Assembly: GCF_014083985.1 (NCBI RefSeq)
Contig: NZ_CP046907.1
Coordinates: 1,461,001-1,525,000 of the forward strand
From: Streptomyces sp. SCUT-3
GTDB taxonomy: Bacteria > Actinomycetota > Actinomycetes > Streptomycetales > Streptomycetaceae
Length of the DNA: 64,000 bases
Reading direction: 5' to 3'
Under the pieces are notes generated by a model. That model saw only the letters and a list, made by a program, of their open reading frames with translations. It did not search any database and was not told the origin of the DNA. Position numbers and translations under genes: made by a program. This document shows positions 16,820-25,846 of the stretch, one piece after another. Each line of letters begins with the position of its first letter. Within the stretch, counting starts at the first letter, position 1.

Positions 16820-16846
16820 CGGGCCGGGCACGCACGGCCCGGCCCG
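16820..16846 (-). terminator. miaB terminator hairpin
   Basis: Perfect 10-bp stem CGGGCCGGGC / GCCCGGCCCG with a 7-nt loop, 45 bp after the miaB stop and before the candidate promoter of the FolP2-like gene. Confidence 0.6.
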
Positions 16847-16891
16847 TTCCGCGGGCGCCCCGCCGGGGCGGCGCGCCGCGGGGCAGGGGCG

Positions 16892-18382
16892 TCAGTCGCA
16901 GCCGCAGCCGCCGGCCGGGACGGGGGACGGGGCGGGCACGCCGACCGTGGGCAGGCCGAGCATCACTCCCGCCGGCTTCTGCCCCTCCCCGGCGTTGCGC
17001 CTCTCCCAGGCGTCGCCGGCGCGGGTGCGGCGCACGCCGCGGGCCGGGCCCTCGGCGAGGAGGTGGTGCGGGGCGGCGTAGGTGACGTCCACGGTCACCA
17101 TGTCGCCGGGGCGCACCGGCTCGCCGGGACGGGCGAAGTGCACCAGCCGGTTGTCGGGGGCCCGGCCGGACAGCCGCTCGGTGCGGTCGTCCTTGCGGCC
17201 CTCGCCCTCGGCGACGAGCACTTCGAGGGTGCGGCCGAGCTGCTTCTTGTTCTCCTCCCAGGAGATCTCCTCCTGGAGGGCGACGAGGCGCTCGTAGCGC
17301 GCCTGGACGACCTCCTTGGGGATCTGGTCCTCCATCACGGCCGCGGGGGTGCCGGGCCGCTTGGAGTACTGGAAGGTGAACGCCTGCGCGAAGCGCGCCT
17401 CGCGCACCACGTGCAGGGTCTGCTCGAAGTCATCCTCGGTCTCGCCGGGGAAGCCCACGATGATGTCGGTGGAGATCGCGGCGTCCGGCATGGCGGCGCG
17501 GACCTTCTCGATGATGCCCAGGTAGCGGTCCTGCCGGTAGGAGCGGCGCATGGCCCGCAGCACCGTGTCGGAGCCGGACTGCAGCGGCATGTGCAGCTGG
17601 TGCATCACGTTCGGCGTCTCGGCCATCGCGGCGATCACGTCGTCGGTGAAGTCGCGCGGGTGCGGGGAGGTGAAGCGCACCCGCTCCAGGCCCTCGATCC
17701 GCCCGCAGGCGCGCAGCAGCTTGGAGAACGCCTCGCGGTCGCCGATGTCGGAGCCGTAGGCGTTGACGTTCTGGCCGAGCAGGGTCACCTCGACGACGCC
17801 CTCGGCCACCAGCGCCTCGACCTCGGCGAGGATGTCGCCGGGGCGGCGGTCCTTCTCCTTGCCGCGCAGGGCGGGCACGATGCAGAAGGTGCAGGTGTTG
17901 TTGCAGCCCACCGAGATCGCGACCCAGGCCGCGTAGGCGGACTCCCGGCGGGTGGGCAGCGTGGAGGGGAAGGTCTCCAGGGAGTCCAGGATCTCGACCT
18001 GGGCCTCCTCCTGGACCCGGGCGCGCTCCAGCAGGGTCGGCAGGTGGCCGATGTTGTGGGTGCCGAAGACCACGTCGACCCACGGGGCCCTGCGGACGAT
18101 GGTGTCCCGGTCCTTCTGCGCCAGGCAGCCGCCCACCGCGATCTGCATCCCGGGACGCCTCGCCTTGGCCGGGGCCAGCCGGCCGAGGTTGCCGTAGAGG
18201 CGGTTGTCGGCGTTCTCCCGCACCGCGCAGGTGTTGAAGACGACGACGTCCGCCTCGCCCTCGGCCGCGCCCTCGGGGGCCCGGACGTAGCCGGCGTCCT
18301 CCAGCAGGCCGGAGAGGCGTTCGGAGTCGTGGACGTTCATCTGGCACCCGTAGGTGCGGACCTCGTAAGTTCGCGCGCTCAT
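16892..18382 (-). CDS. miaB: tRNA-2-methylthio-N6-dimethylallyladenosine synthase MiaB
   Basis: Radical-SAM methylthiotransferase making ms2i6A37 from i6A37 in tRNA. 496 residues: N-terminal UPF0004 domain with three cluster cysteines ([21 protein letters not shown]), radical-SAM CxxxCxxC in [13 protein letters not shown], and a C-terminal TRAM domain (about 385-450). The ending GGCGCD is common in Streptomyces. ATG at 18382 starts [16 protein letters not shown]; the ribosome site is weak (ACTGAG). The open frame extends upstream to 18754, but that part is antisense to the TAXI gene and is not protein-like. Confidence 0.95.
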   Translation of the reverse strand: MSARTYEVRTYGCQMNVHDSERLSGLLEDAGYVRAPEGAAEGEADVVVFNTCAVRENADNRLYGNLGRLAPAKARRPGMQIAVGGCLAQKDRDTIVRRAPWVDVVFGTHNIGHLPTLLERARVQEEAQVEILDSLETFPSTLPTRRESAYAAWVAISVGCNNTCTFCIVPALRGKEKDRRPGDILAEVEALVAEGVVEVTLLGQNVNAYGSDIGDREAFSKLLRACGRIEGLERVRFTSPHPRDFTDDVIAAMAETPNVMHQLHMPLQSGSDTVLRAMRRSYRQDRYLGIIEKVRAAMPDAAISTDIIVGFPGETEDDFEQTLHVVREARFAQAFTFQYSKRPGTPAAVMEDQIPKEVVQARYERLVALQEEISWEENKKQLGRTLEVLVAEGEGRKDDRTERLSGRAPDNRLVHFARPGEPVRPGDMVTVDVTYAAPHHLLAEGPARGVRRTRAGDAWERRNAGEGQKPAGVMLGLPTVGVPAPSPVPAGGCGCD

Positions 18383-18422
18383 CTCAGTCGACCAGACTAC
18401 CCCTGCCGCCGGGGGGCCGGGG

Positions 18423-19457
18423 ATGGCAGGATCGGGGACCGTGCGCCCCTTCCTCCCCGCCTCCGTCGCCCGCCGGACCGCCCGCCCCGTCGCGGCGCTG
18501 GTGGCCGCGGTGACCGCGGTCGCGGCCGCGGCGGCACTGCTGGCGTGGTGGTCGGCGCCGTCGGCCGGGACGCCGGTGCCCGAGGGCCCGGTGACCGTCG
18601 CCACCGGGGTGCGCAGCGGCGTGTACGAGCGGTACGGGCGCATGCTGAAGGAGGACCTGCGCACCGACCTGCCCGGGGTGGACGTCCGGCTGGCACCGAG
18701 CGCCGGCTCGGTCGAGAACATCAACATGGTCGCCTCGGGCCGGGCGTCGTTCACCCTGGCCGCGGCCGACGCGGTCGCCGACTACCGGGGCGCGGGCCGG
18801 GACCGCCTGCGGGCCTGCGCCCGCCTGTACGACGACTACCTGCAGCTGGTGGTGGCGCGTTCGTCGACGGTCCGCAACGCCCGGGAGCTGCGGGGCCTGC
18901 GCGTCGGCGTCGGCCAGGACGGCTCCGGGGTGAACCTGATCGCCGAGCGGCTGCTCACCGCGGCCGGCCTGCACCCGACGCGGGACGTCGAGGCGGTCCG
19001 GGTCGGGATAGACCGGGCGCCGCGGATGCTGGAGAAGGGCGAGCTGGACGCCTTCTTCTGGTCCGGCGGCCTGCCGACGACCGCCGTGTCGAACCTGTCG
19101 CAGCGCTTCCCGATCCGCCTGGTGCAGCTGGGCGACCTGGCGGAGCCGCTCCGCGAGCAGGCGGACGGGGGGCGCAACCACTACCGGCAGGCCGTGATGC
19201 CGGGCGACGCCTACCCAAAGGCGTGGCCAAGGGGCGCCGCGGTCCCGACCGTCGCGGTGGCGAACCTGCTGGTGACCACGGACCGGGTGGACGCGGCGCT
19301 GACCGAGCAGGTCACCCGGACGGTCATCGACAGCCGGGACCGGATCGGGGAGCAGGTCCACGCGGCGCAACTGGTCGACCTGCGCACCGCGATCTACACC
19401 GACCCGCTGCCGCTGCACGAGGGCGCGCGCCGCTACTACCGGTCCGTCAAACCCTGA
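18423..19457 (+). CDS. TAXI-family TRAP-type solute-binding protein
   Basis: Periplasmic-type binding protein of the TAXI family (TRAP-associated extracytoplasmic immunogenic protein), 344 residues. A basic N-terminus and one hydrophobic span (about 22-43, [19 protein letters not shown]) give a signal peptide or anchor. The TAXI core follows: [71 protein letters not shown]. No TRAP permease genes (DctQ/DctM) are nearby, so it is an orphan that may act as a sensor. Some TAXI proteins bind glutamate. It is divergent from miaB and upstream of the receptor kinase. ATG 18423 or GTG 18441 could be the start; neither has a strong ribosome site. Confidence 0.88.
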   Translation: MAGSGTVRPFLPASVARRTARPVAALVAAVTAVAAAAALLAWWSAPSAGTPVPEGPVTVATGVRSGVYERYGRMLKEDLRTDLPGVDVRLAPSAGSVENINMVASGRASFTLAAADAVADYRGAGRDRLRACARLYDDYLQLVVARSSTVRNARELRGLRVGVGQDGSGVNLIAERLLTAAGLHPTRDVEAVRVGIDRAPRMLEKGELDAFFWSGGLPTTAVSNLSQRFPIRLVQLGDLAEPLREQADGGRNHYRQAVMPGDAYPKAWPRGAAVPTVAVANLLVTTDRVDAALTEQVTRTVIDSRDRIGEQVHAAQLVDLRTAIYTDPLPLHEGARRYYRSVKP

Positions 19458-19631
19458 GCCGGGCGGGGAGGGCGACGGATTCCGGGACGTCCCGGGCGAG
19501 AACGCCCCCCCGCCCGGTTCCCCCGCCCCCCGCACGGGGGATGCGGTTGATCACGAACGGGCCGTGCTCGTGTGCTTACCCGTACGGGCGCCCTAACCTG
19601 TTTGCTCACACCGTCTGTTGGGGGCCGAAGG

Positions 19632-21527
19632 ATGCGAACCGGGGGAACGCCGGGCGGCGTCGTCGACGGCCGCTACACACTGCTGCGGCCGCTCGGCCGC
19701 GGCGGCATGGGTGTGGTGTGGGAAGCCCTCGACACGCGGCTCAACCGCCAGGTCGCCGTCAAGGAGCTGCTGTTCCGGGGCGCGGTCGACCCGGACACCC
19801 AGGCCCAGTGGGTGCGCCGTGCGCGGCGCGAGGCCGAGGCGATCGCACGGATCGACCACGAGCACGTGGTCGCCGTCCACGACGTCATCGAGGCCGAGGG
19901 CCAGGTGTGGATCGTGATGGAGCAGGTCGACCCGCACTCGCTGGCCGACCTGCTGCGCGAGCACGACCGGCTGCCGCCGCTGAACGTGGCCCGGATCGGC
20001 CTGGAGGTGCTGCGCGGGCTGCGGGCCGTGCACGCCGCCGCCGTGCTGCACCGCGACGTCAAACCGCACAACATCCTCTTCCGCCGGGACGGCAGGGCGG
20101 TGCTGATGGACTTCGGCATCGCGACCTTCGAGGGTGCCGCCCAGGTGACGCGGCGCCACGAGACGGTGGGCACCCCGCAGTACCTCGCCCCCGAGCTGGC
20201 CTCCCCGTGGACCGACGGGCCGCGGGAGGCGGCCCCGGCGGCCGACCTGTGGTCCCTGGGGGTGACGCTGTTCGAGGCGGTGGAGGGCCGGGCCCCGTTC
20301 CGCGGCCCCACCCCCGTCGAGGTGCTGCACGCGGTGCGCCACGCGGACCTGCCCCCGATGCGGCACGCCGGGCCCCTGCGCCCCCTGATCGAGGGCCTGC
20401 TGGTCAAGGACCCCGAGTCCCGCACGGGCGCCGCGCGGGCGGAGCAGCTGCTGCAGCACGTGGCCCAGGAGACCCCGCTCCAGCCGCTGCCGCTGCCCCG
20501 GCCCGCCCGGGCGGGGGACGGCCGCAACGACACGGACGGCGGCCGGGAGGCCGGCACCACCACCGAGGTCCACCTGGAACGGACCCCGGTCCCGTCGCCC
20601 CTCCCCGCCGCGCCGGACGCCCCGCGGCCGCCGGCCGCCTCCCGCCGGCGCCGCGCCCTGCTGCGCGCCGCGGCCGGCGCGGCGGGACTGGCCCTGCTGG
20701 CCGCCGCGGGCTGGTACGGGGTGGAGCGGCTGCGCGAGGAGGCCGCCCCCCGGCTGTCCTCCTCGCCCACCTGGCAGGCGGCCCGGGACAGGGGGTACCT
20801 GCTGGTGGGGGTCAAGGAGGACCAGCCGGGCCTGAGCCGCCTGGTGGACCCCGCCACCGGCGAGTACGAGGGCTTCGACGTGGACCTGGCCCGGGCCGTC
20901 GCCGAGCGCCTGGGCTTCGAGGAGGTGCGGTTCGAGACGGTGAACACCAAGAGCCGCGAGTACCGGCTCACCAGCGGCCAGGTGGACCTGATAGTCGCCT
21001 CGTACAGCATCACCGAGGAGCGCAAGAAGGAGGTGGACTTCGCCGGGCCGTACTACCTGGCCGGCCAGGACTTCCTGGTGCGCGAGGACACCGACGGCAT
21101 CGACGGCGTGGAGGACCTGGCGGGGCGCCAGGTGTGCACCGTGGAGAGGTCGACGCCCGCGGAGCGCCTGGAGGACGAGTACCCCCGCATAAAGCGCCAG
21201 TTGCGCGTCTCCTACGGGGTGTGCGTGGACGAACTGCTGGCCGGCACGGTGGACGCGGTGACCACCGACGACGTCATCCTGGCCGGCTACCGGGCGGCCC
21301 ACCCGGACCGGCTGCGGCTGCTGGGCGCCCCCTTCGCCATCGAGTACTACGGCGTCGGCCTGCACAAGGGCGAGCCCGCCCTGAAGGCCGCGGTGTGCGA
21401 GGCGATAAGGGAGCAGATCGACTCGGGCGCGTGGAAGAGGAGCTACGACCGGCACCTCAAGCCGCTGGCCCCCGCCGAGCTCTCCGACAGCCGCCCGCCG
21501 GAGCTGGGGGAGTGCCCGCGCCCCTGA
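19632..21527 (+). CDS. Ser/Thr receptor kinase with extracellular glutamate-binding-type domain
   Basis: 631 residues. Hanks-type kinase domain (about 13-285) with G-loop LGRGGMG (21-27), catalytic lysine K44, HRDVKPHN (D142) and DFG (160-162), all intact. A Pro/Arg-rich linker leads to one membrane span (about 343-361, AAGAAGLALLAAAGWYGV). The outside part (about 385-615) is a complete class 3 solute-binding domain very similar to GluB: GVKEDQPGL, EGFDVDLA, EERKKEVDFAGPYYLAGQ, DAVTTDDVI, YYGVGL. The likely reading is a direct amino-acid receptor, perhaps for glutamate. ATG 19632 (MRTGGTPGGVVDGRYTLL) is preferred over an in-frame GTG at 19572 because GGGGG lies 7-8 bp before it. Confidence 0.9.
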   Translation: MRTGGTPGGVVDGRYTLLRPLGRGGMGVVWEALDTRLNRQVAVKELLFRGAVDPDTQAQWVRRARREAEAIARIDHEHVVAVHDVIEAEGQVWIVMEQVDPHSLADLLREHDRLPPLNVARIGLEVLRGLRAVHAAAVLHRDVKPHNILFRRDGRAVLMDFGIATFEGAAQVTRRHETVGTPQYLAPELASPWTDGPREAAPAADLWSLGVTLFEAVEGRAPFRGPTPVEVLHAVRHADLPPMRHAGPLRPLIEGLLVKDPESRTGAARAEQLLQHVAQETPLQPLPLPRPARAGDGRNDTDGGREAGTTTEVHLERTPVPSPLPAAPDAPRPPAASRRRRALLRAAAGAAGLALLAAAGWYGVERLREEAAPRLSSSPTWQAARDRGYLLVGVKEDQPGLSRLVDPATGEYEGFDVDLARAVAERLGFEEVRFETVNTKSREYRLTSGQVDLIVASYSITEERKKEVDFAGPYYLAGQDFLVREDTDGIDGVEDLAGRQVCTVERSTPAERLEDEYPRIKRQLRVSYGVCVDELLAGTVDAVTTDDVILAGYRAAHPDRLRLLGAPFAIEYYGVGLHKGEPALKAAVCEAIREQIDSGAWKRSYDRHLKPLAPAELSDSRPPELGECPRP

Positions 21528-21548
21528 CGCCCGGCCCGCACGCCGTAT

Positions 21549-21578
21549 GCCCGCACGGCTTCGGCCCGCACGGCTTCG
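21549..21578. repeat. 15-bp direct repeat, two copies
   Basis: Two adjacent copies of gcccgcacggcttcg, with a degenerate third (gcccgcaccccgccg), in the 82-bp gap between the convergent receptor-kinase and gluK genes. No clean terminator hairpin was seen in the gap. Confidence 0.6.
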
Positions 21579-21609
21579 GCCCGCACCCCGCCGGCCCGCG
21601 CGCCGCCGC

Positions 21610-23028
21610 TCAGACGACGGGCGCCGAGCGGGGCACCGAGAGGGTGACCTCCAGGCCGTGGGGGTCTCGGGGCGCGTAGGTGATGCCGCCGCCGCCCGCG
21701 GTGAGCAGGGCGCGGGCGATGGACAGCCCGAGTCCGGAGCCGTCGACGTTCTGGTGCCGCCCGCTGCGCCAGAACCGGTCCCCGATGCGGGAGAGCTCCT
21801 CCTCGGCCAGTCCCGGGCCCCCGTCGGCCACGGTGATCTCCACGGTGCCGGTGAGCACCCGCACCCGCACCTCCACCCCCTCGCCGGCGGGGGTGAACTT
21901 GATCGCGTTGTCCACCACGGCGTCCAGCGCGCTGGACAGGGCGATCGGGTCGGCCCACCCGGTCGCGGCGCCGGGGCCGTCGTAGGCCAGGGCGACCTCC
22001 TGCCGCCCGGCGGCGGCCTGCCAGGCGGCCACCCGCTCCGCCGCCAGCTCGGCGATGTCGGTGATCTTCAGGTCGGGTTCGGCGTGCTCGGCCAGGGCCA
22101 GGCCGAGCAGGTCGTCCAGGACCCTGGCCAGCCGCCGGCCCTCCTCCTTCACCGAGGCCAGCTCCGCCCGGTGCTCCCCGGGCAGCGAGTAGCCCAGGAC
22201 CTCGATCCGCAGCATCAGTGCCGCGAGCGGATTGCGCAGCTGGTGCGAGGCGTCGGCGACGAACGCGCGCTGCTGCTCCAGGACGTCCTGGAGGTGGTCG
22301 GCCATCTCGTTGAACGAGCCCGCCAGCCGCCGCAGCTCGGGAGGGCCGCCGGCCGGGGCCACCCGGGACTTCAGGCGGCCGGTCGCGATGTCGTGGGTGA
22401 CGGCGTCCAGGAGTCTCACCGGGCGCAGCACCCAGCCGGTGAGGCGGACGGCGGCCAGGACGGCCACCAGCATGGCCGCCGCCTCGCCCGCGCCGAGCAC
22501 CAGCCAGTCGTGCAGGATGCGCGAGCGCAGGCCGTCGGTGGGCGAGTCGGTGAGCACCACGGCGACCACGTCGCCGTCGCGCACGATCGGGGAGGCGACG
22601 ACCAGCCGCCGGTCCCGCCAGGGCCACGCCTGCGGCGGGTCGTGGCTGCGCCGCCCGTCCAGGGCCTCCTCGAAGGCGCGGTCGGTCTCCTCGTCCCCGG
22701 GCAGCCGCCAGCCGGCGGGGGCGACGGCCATCGGGGCGCGGTCGCGGTGGAAGACGCCGGCCCGGATGCGGTAGAGCTCCTCGTAGCGGCGCAGCTCGGA
22801 GGCGAGGGTGGCCCTCTTCCCCTCCTCGTCCAGGCCGGGCGGGGCCGCCTCGGCGGTGCGGGCGGTGACGAACTGCGCGACGGCGGCGAACCGCGCGGCG
22901 TCGTCCATGCGGTCGACGACGACCTTCTGCTGCTGCGCGGCGGCCAGGCTGGCCGCCAGGGGGAAGCCCAGGGCGAGCAGGACGCCGGCCATCAGGGAGA
23001 GCAGGATCGCCAGGAGTCGGGTGCGCAC
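21610..23028 (-). CDS. gluK: Sensor histidine kinase (GluK-type)
   Basis: Membrane sensor kinase, 472 residues: first membrane span (about 5-30), extracytoplasmic sensor (about 31-168), second span (about 172-197), HAMP domain (about 198-250), HisKA with H262 in VADASHQLRNP, and HATPase (about 355-468) with N-box VVDNAIKFTP, DGGPGLAEEE and GSGLGLSIA. GTG at 23028 has TAGGA 5-6 bp upstream and lies 12 bp after the response regulator stop, so the two are co-transcribed. Its position next to gluABCD matches the GluR-GluK system of S. coelicolor, which responds to extracellular glutamate; the assignment rests on this synteny. Confidence 0.88.
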   Translation of the reverse strand: MRTRLLAILLSLMAGVLLALGFPLAASLAAAQQQKVVVDRMDDAARFAAVAQFVTARTAEAAPPGLDEEGKRATLASELRRYEELYRIRAGVFHRDRAPMAVAPAGWRLPGDEETDRAFEEALDGRRSHDPPQAWPWRDRRLVVASPIVRDGDVVAVVLTDSPTDGLRSRILHDWLVLGAGEAAAMLVAVLAAVRLTGWVLRPVRLLDAVTHDIATGRLKSRVAPAGGPPELRRLAGSFNEMADHLQDVLEQQRAFVADASHQLRNPLAALMLRIEVLGYSLPGEHRAELASVKEEGRRLARVLDDLLGLALAEHAEPDLKITDIAELAAERVAAWQAAAGRQEVALAYDGPGAATGWADPIALSSALDAVVDNAIKFTPAGEGVEVRVRVLTGTVEITVADGGPGLAEEELSRIGDRFWRSGRHQNVDGSGLGLSIARALLTAGGGGITYAPRDPHGLEVTLSVPRSAPVV

Positions 23029-23040
23029 CGCGGCCCGGTC

Positions 23041-23775
23041 CTAGTCCGTGGGCGGGACGAGCCGGTAGCCGACCCCGCGCACGGTCTCGATCAGGGCGGG
23101 CAGCTTGAGCTTGGAGCGCAGCGAGGCCACGTGCACCTCGAGGGTGCGGCCGGTCCCCTCCCAGCTGGTCTGCCAAACCTCGCTGATGATCTGCTCGCGC
23201 CGGAAGACGACGCCGGGGCGCTTGGCGAGCAGCGCCAGCAGGTCGAACTCCTTGCGGGTGAGGGCGACCCCCACGCCGTTGACCTCGACCCTGCGGCCGG
23301 CCTGCTCCAGGGTGACCGGGCCCAGGACGACCGGGGCCAGGACGGCCGTGCCGGAGGGGGCACCCGCGTGGCCGGGAGGGTTGGGCAGGGGGGTCTCCTG
23401 GGTGTCCTCGGAGCTGCGGCGGCTCACCGCGTGGATGCGGGCGAGCAGTTCCCCGGTGTCGTAGGGCTTGACGACGTAGTCGTCCGCGCCCAGGTTGAGG
23501 CCGTGGATGCGGGAGCGGACGTCCGCGCGGGCGGTGACCATGATCACCGGTACGCGGCTCACGCGGCGGATGCGGCTGCACACCGCGAAGCCGTCCTGGT
23601 CCGGCAGCCCCAGGTCCAGCAGCACCACCCGGTGGGGGTCGCCGCCGTCCGGCAGGAGCGCCTGCAGCGCCTCCTCGCCGTTCCGCGCGTGGGTGACGGC
23701 GATGCCGTGCCGGCCGAGCACCGCCCTGAGCGCGGCCGCGACGTGCTCGTCGTCCTCCACCAGCAGCAGTCGCAA
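23041..23775 (-). CDS. gluR: OmpR-family response regulator (GluR-type)
   Basis: 244 residues: receiver domain (1-about 118) with acidic pocket VEDD (6-9), phosphoacceptor D54 in LLDLGLPDQDG and the lysine in VVKPYD; a Pro-rich linker; then an OmpR/PhoB winged-helix DNA-binding domain (about 150-240; LTRKEFDLLALLAKRPG, GRTLEVHVASLRSKL, TVRGVGYRL). The start is a TTG at 23775: GGAGGAG lies 7 bp upstream and the receiver begins at once (RLLLVEDDE). Upstream residues in the open frame look non-coding. It is divergent from gluA, whose upstream region carries a palindrome that it could bind. Confidence 0.9.
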   Translation of the reverse strand: MRLLLVEDDEHVAAALRAVLGRHGIAVTHARNGEEALQALLPDGGDPHRVVLLDLGLPDQDGFAVCSRIRRVSRVPVIMVTARADVRSRIHGLNLGADDYVVKPYDTGELLARIHAVSRRSSEDTQETPLPNPPGHAGAPSGTAVLAPVVLGPVTLEQAGRRVEVNGVGVALTRKEFDLLALLAKRPGVVFRREQIISEVWQTSWEGTGRTLEVHVASLRSKLKLPALIETVRGVGYRLVPPTD

Positions 23776-23930
23776 CGCGCTGCTCCTCCTTCGCCTTCCC
23801 GTCGGTCCCGAATCGTTCCTCCGGTGAAGTGACACCGATTCGTACGGGCGGCGTCAAGCGGATCACGCCCGTGCGGAGGAGAAGTTACGCAGACGGTATC
23901 GGCCACCCTGTCCGGTATCCACTCTGCGTG

Positions 23931-23947
23931 TACGGCCGGTGGCCGTA
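23931..23947. promoter_or_regulatory. Palindrome in the gluR-gluA intergenic region
   Basis: Perfect inverted repeat TACGGCC-GGT-GGCCGTA, about 100 bp before gluA and 156 bp before gluR, directly followed by the AT-rich TATCGTTATGCTCAATTT that may hold the gluA -10. It is a candidate operator for GluR or another regulator. The 270-bp gap otherwise shows no gene. Confidence 0.5.
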
Positions 23948-24045
23948 TCGTTATGCTCAATTTCCGCTCAGATGTGATGACGCAGGTCGCCCCGCCTCAC
24001 TAGGGTCGGCGCAATCCCGCCGACCGGAGACGGAGCTGACCGCCC

Positions 24046-24822
24046 ATGACCGAGGTCTTTGTGACCAAGGACGCCGCACCCGCGGACGATCCCCTGGTCG
24101 TGCTGGAGAACGTGAACAAGCACTTCGGCGCTCTGCACGTGCTCCAGGACATCGACCTGACCATCGCCCGCGGCGAGGTCGTGGTCGTCATCGGACCCTC
24201 CGGGTCCGGAAAGTCCACGCTGTGCCGCACCATCAACCGTCTGGAGACGGTCGACTCGGGCACCATCCGCATCGACGGCAGGCCGCTGCCCGCCGAGGGC
24301 CGCGAGCTCGCCCGGCTGCGCGCCGACGTCGGCATGGTCTTCCAGTCGTTCAACCTGTTCGCGCACAAGACCGTTCTGGAGAACGTCGTGCTCGGCCAGG
24401 TCAAGGTGCGCAGGGCCGACAAGAAGGCCGCCGAGCAGAAGGCGCGTGCGCTGCTGGAGCGCGTGGGCGTGGGCAACCAGGCGGACAAGTACCCCGCCCA
24501 GCTGTCCGGCGGACAGCAGCAGCGCGTGGCGATCGCCCGCGCGCTGGCCATGGACCCGAAGGTCATGCTCTTCGACGAGCCGACCTCCGCCCTGGACCCG
24601 GAGATGATCAACGAGGTCCTGGAGGTCATGCAGCAGCTGGCCCGGGACGGCATGACGATGGTCTGCGTCACCCACGAGATGGGCTTCGCCCGCTCCGCCG
24701 CCAACCGCGTGCTCTTCATGGCCGACGGCCGGATCGTCGAGCAGGCGAGCCCCGAGGAGTTCTTCACCAACCCCAAGAGCGACCGGGCCAAGGACTTCCT
24801 GTCGAAGATCCTCCACCACTGA
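24046..24822 (+). CDS. gluA: Glutamate ABC transporter, ATP-binding protein GluA
   Basis: ATPase of a polar amino-acid importer, 258 residues. Walker A is [10 protein letters not shown]-loop VFQSFNLF, signature [15 protein letters not shown], Walker [14 protein letters not shown] and H-loop VTHEMGFA. Close to Streptomyces GluA over its whole length from memory. ATG at 24046; a GTG five codons later also has a possible ribosome site (GAGG). First gene of gluABCD, 11 bp before gluB. Confidence 0.96.
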   Translation: MTEVFVTKDAAPADDPLVVLENVNKHFGALHVLQDIDLTIARGEVVVVIGPSGSGKSTLCRTINRLETVDSGTIRIDGRPLPAEGRELARLRADVGMVFQSFNLFAHKTVLENVVLGQVKVRRADKKAAEQKARALLERVGVGNQADKYPAQLSGGQQQRVAIARALAMDPKVMLFDEPTSALDPEMINEVLEVMQQLARDGMTMVCVTHEMGFARSAANRVLFMADGRIVEQASPEEFFTNPKSDRAKDFLSKILHH

Positions 24823-24833
24823 GAAGGCAAGGG

Positions 24834-25766
24834 ATGTCTCCCATGAAGTTCCGCAAGACCGCCGCAGCGACCTTCGCCGTCCTGGCGCTCACCGCGACCG
24901 CCGCCTGTGGCGGCAAGGAGGGCACCCCCTCCTCCAACGCCAAGCCGAGCAACTCCTCCGGCGAGACCCCGGAGCTGCCCACCTACAAGGTGGCCTCCGG
25001 CGTCGACCTCGAGGGCTCCGACACCTTCGACCGGATCAAGAAGAACGGCAAGGTCACCATCGGCGTCAAGAACGACCAGCCGTACCTGGGCTTCGAGGAC
25101 CCCAACACCGGGGAGCGCTCGGGCTTCGACATCGAGATCGCCAAGATGATCGCGGCCGACCTCGGCCTGTCCGCCGACAAGATCACGTACAAGACGATCG
25201 ACTCGAAGAACCGCGAGACCGCGATCTCCCAGGGCCAGGTCGACTACTACGTCGGCACCTACACGATCAACGACGAGCGCAAGAAGAAGATCTCCTTCGC
25301 CGGCCCGTACTACATCGCCGGGCAGAGCCTGCTGGTCCGCAAGGACGACGACTCCATCAAGTCCGAGGAAGACCTCAAGGGCAAGAAGGTCTGCTCCATC
25401 AGCGGCTCCACCCCCCTGATGAACATCCAGAAGGGCAACTACGGCGCCGAGATCGTCGCGCTGGACAAGTACACGGACTGCGTCAAGCAGCTCACCGACG
25501 GCCAGGTGGACGCGGTGACCACCGACGACGCCATCCTCAAGGGCTACGCCGCCCAGCAGCCCAAGGTCCTCAAGGTGGTCGGCGAGCCGTTCTCCGACGA
25601 GCCCTACGGCGTCGGCCTCCCCAAGAACGACAAGGTCTTCCAGGAGGCCCTGCTCGACGCGCTGCAGAACCACATGGACAACGGCGACTGGAAGAAGGCG
25701 TACGACGCCACGCTCGGCCTCTCCGGCTCCCCGGCCGACGAGCCGCCGGCGCTCGAGCGCAACTGA
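24834..25766 (+). CDS. gluB: Glutamate-binding lipoprotein GluB
   Basis: Substrate-binding lipoprotein of the glutamate importer, 310 residues. Signal peptide MSPMKFRKTAAATFAVLALT ends with TAACGG, an actinobacterial-style lipid-attachment cysteine. After a Ser/Pro-rich linker comes a class 3 solute-binding domain with TIGVKNDQPYLGF, SGFDIEIAKMI, INDERKKKISFAGPYY, AVTTDDAIL and PYGVGLPKND. ATG 24834 lies 5 bp after AAGG; the ATG nine bases later is possible but has no ribosome site. The domain is paralogous to the outer domain of the receptor kinase at 19632-21527. A strong hairpin follows before gluC. Confidence 0.95.
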   Translation: MSPMKFRKTAAATFAVLALTATAACGGKEGTPSSNAKPSNSSGETPELPTYKVASGVDLEGSDTFDRIKKNGKVTIGVKNDQPYLGFEDPNTGERSGFDIEIAKMIAADLGLSADKITYKTIDSKNRETAISQGQVDYYVGTYTINDERKKKISFAGPYYIAGQSLLVRKDDDSIKSEEDLKGKKVCSISGSTPLMNIQKGNYGAEIVALDKYTDCVKQLTDGQVDAVTTDDAILKGYAAQQPKVLKVVGEPFSDEPYGVGLPKNDKVFQEALLDALQNHMDNGDWKKAYDATLGLSGSPADEPPALERN

Positions 25767-25788
25767 CCGGCGACTGATCCGCGCGGCT

Positions 25789-25821
25789 GCCGGCCGCGCC
25801 CCTGCGCGGGGCGCGGCCGGC
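25789..25821 (+). promoter_or_regulatory. Intercistronic stem-loop between gluB and gluC
   Basis: Perfect 14-bp stem GCCGGCCGCGCCCC / GGGGCGCGGCCGGC with a 5-nt loop, in the 80-bp gluB-gluC gap. Such hairpins usually protect or partly terminate the upstream message, so that binding protein is made in excess of permease. The effect here is inferred. Confidence 0.7.
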
Positions 25822-25846
25822 GGCCGGGCGAACCTGCGGAGACCTG

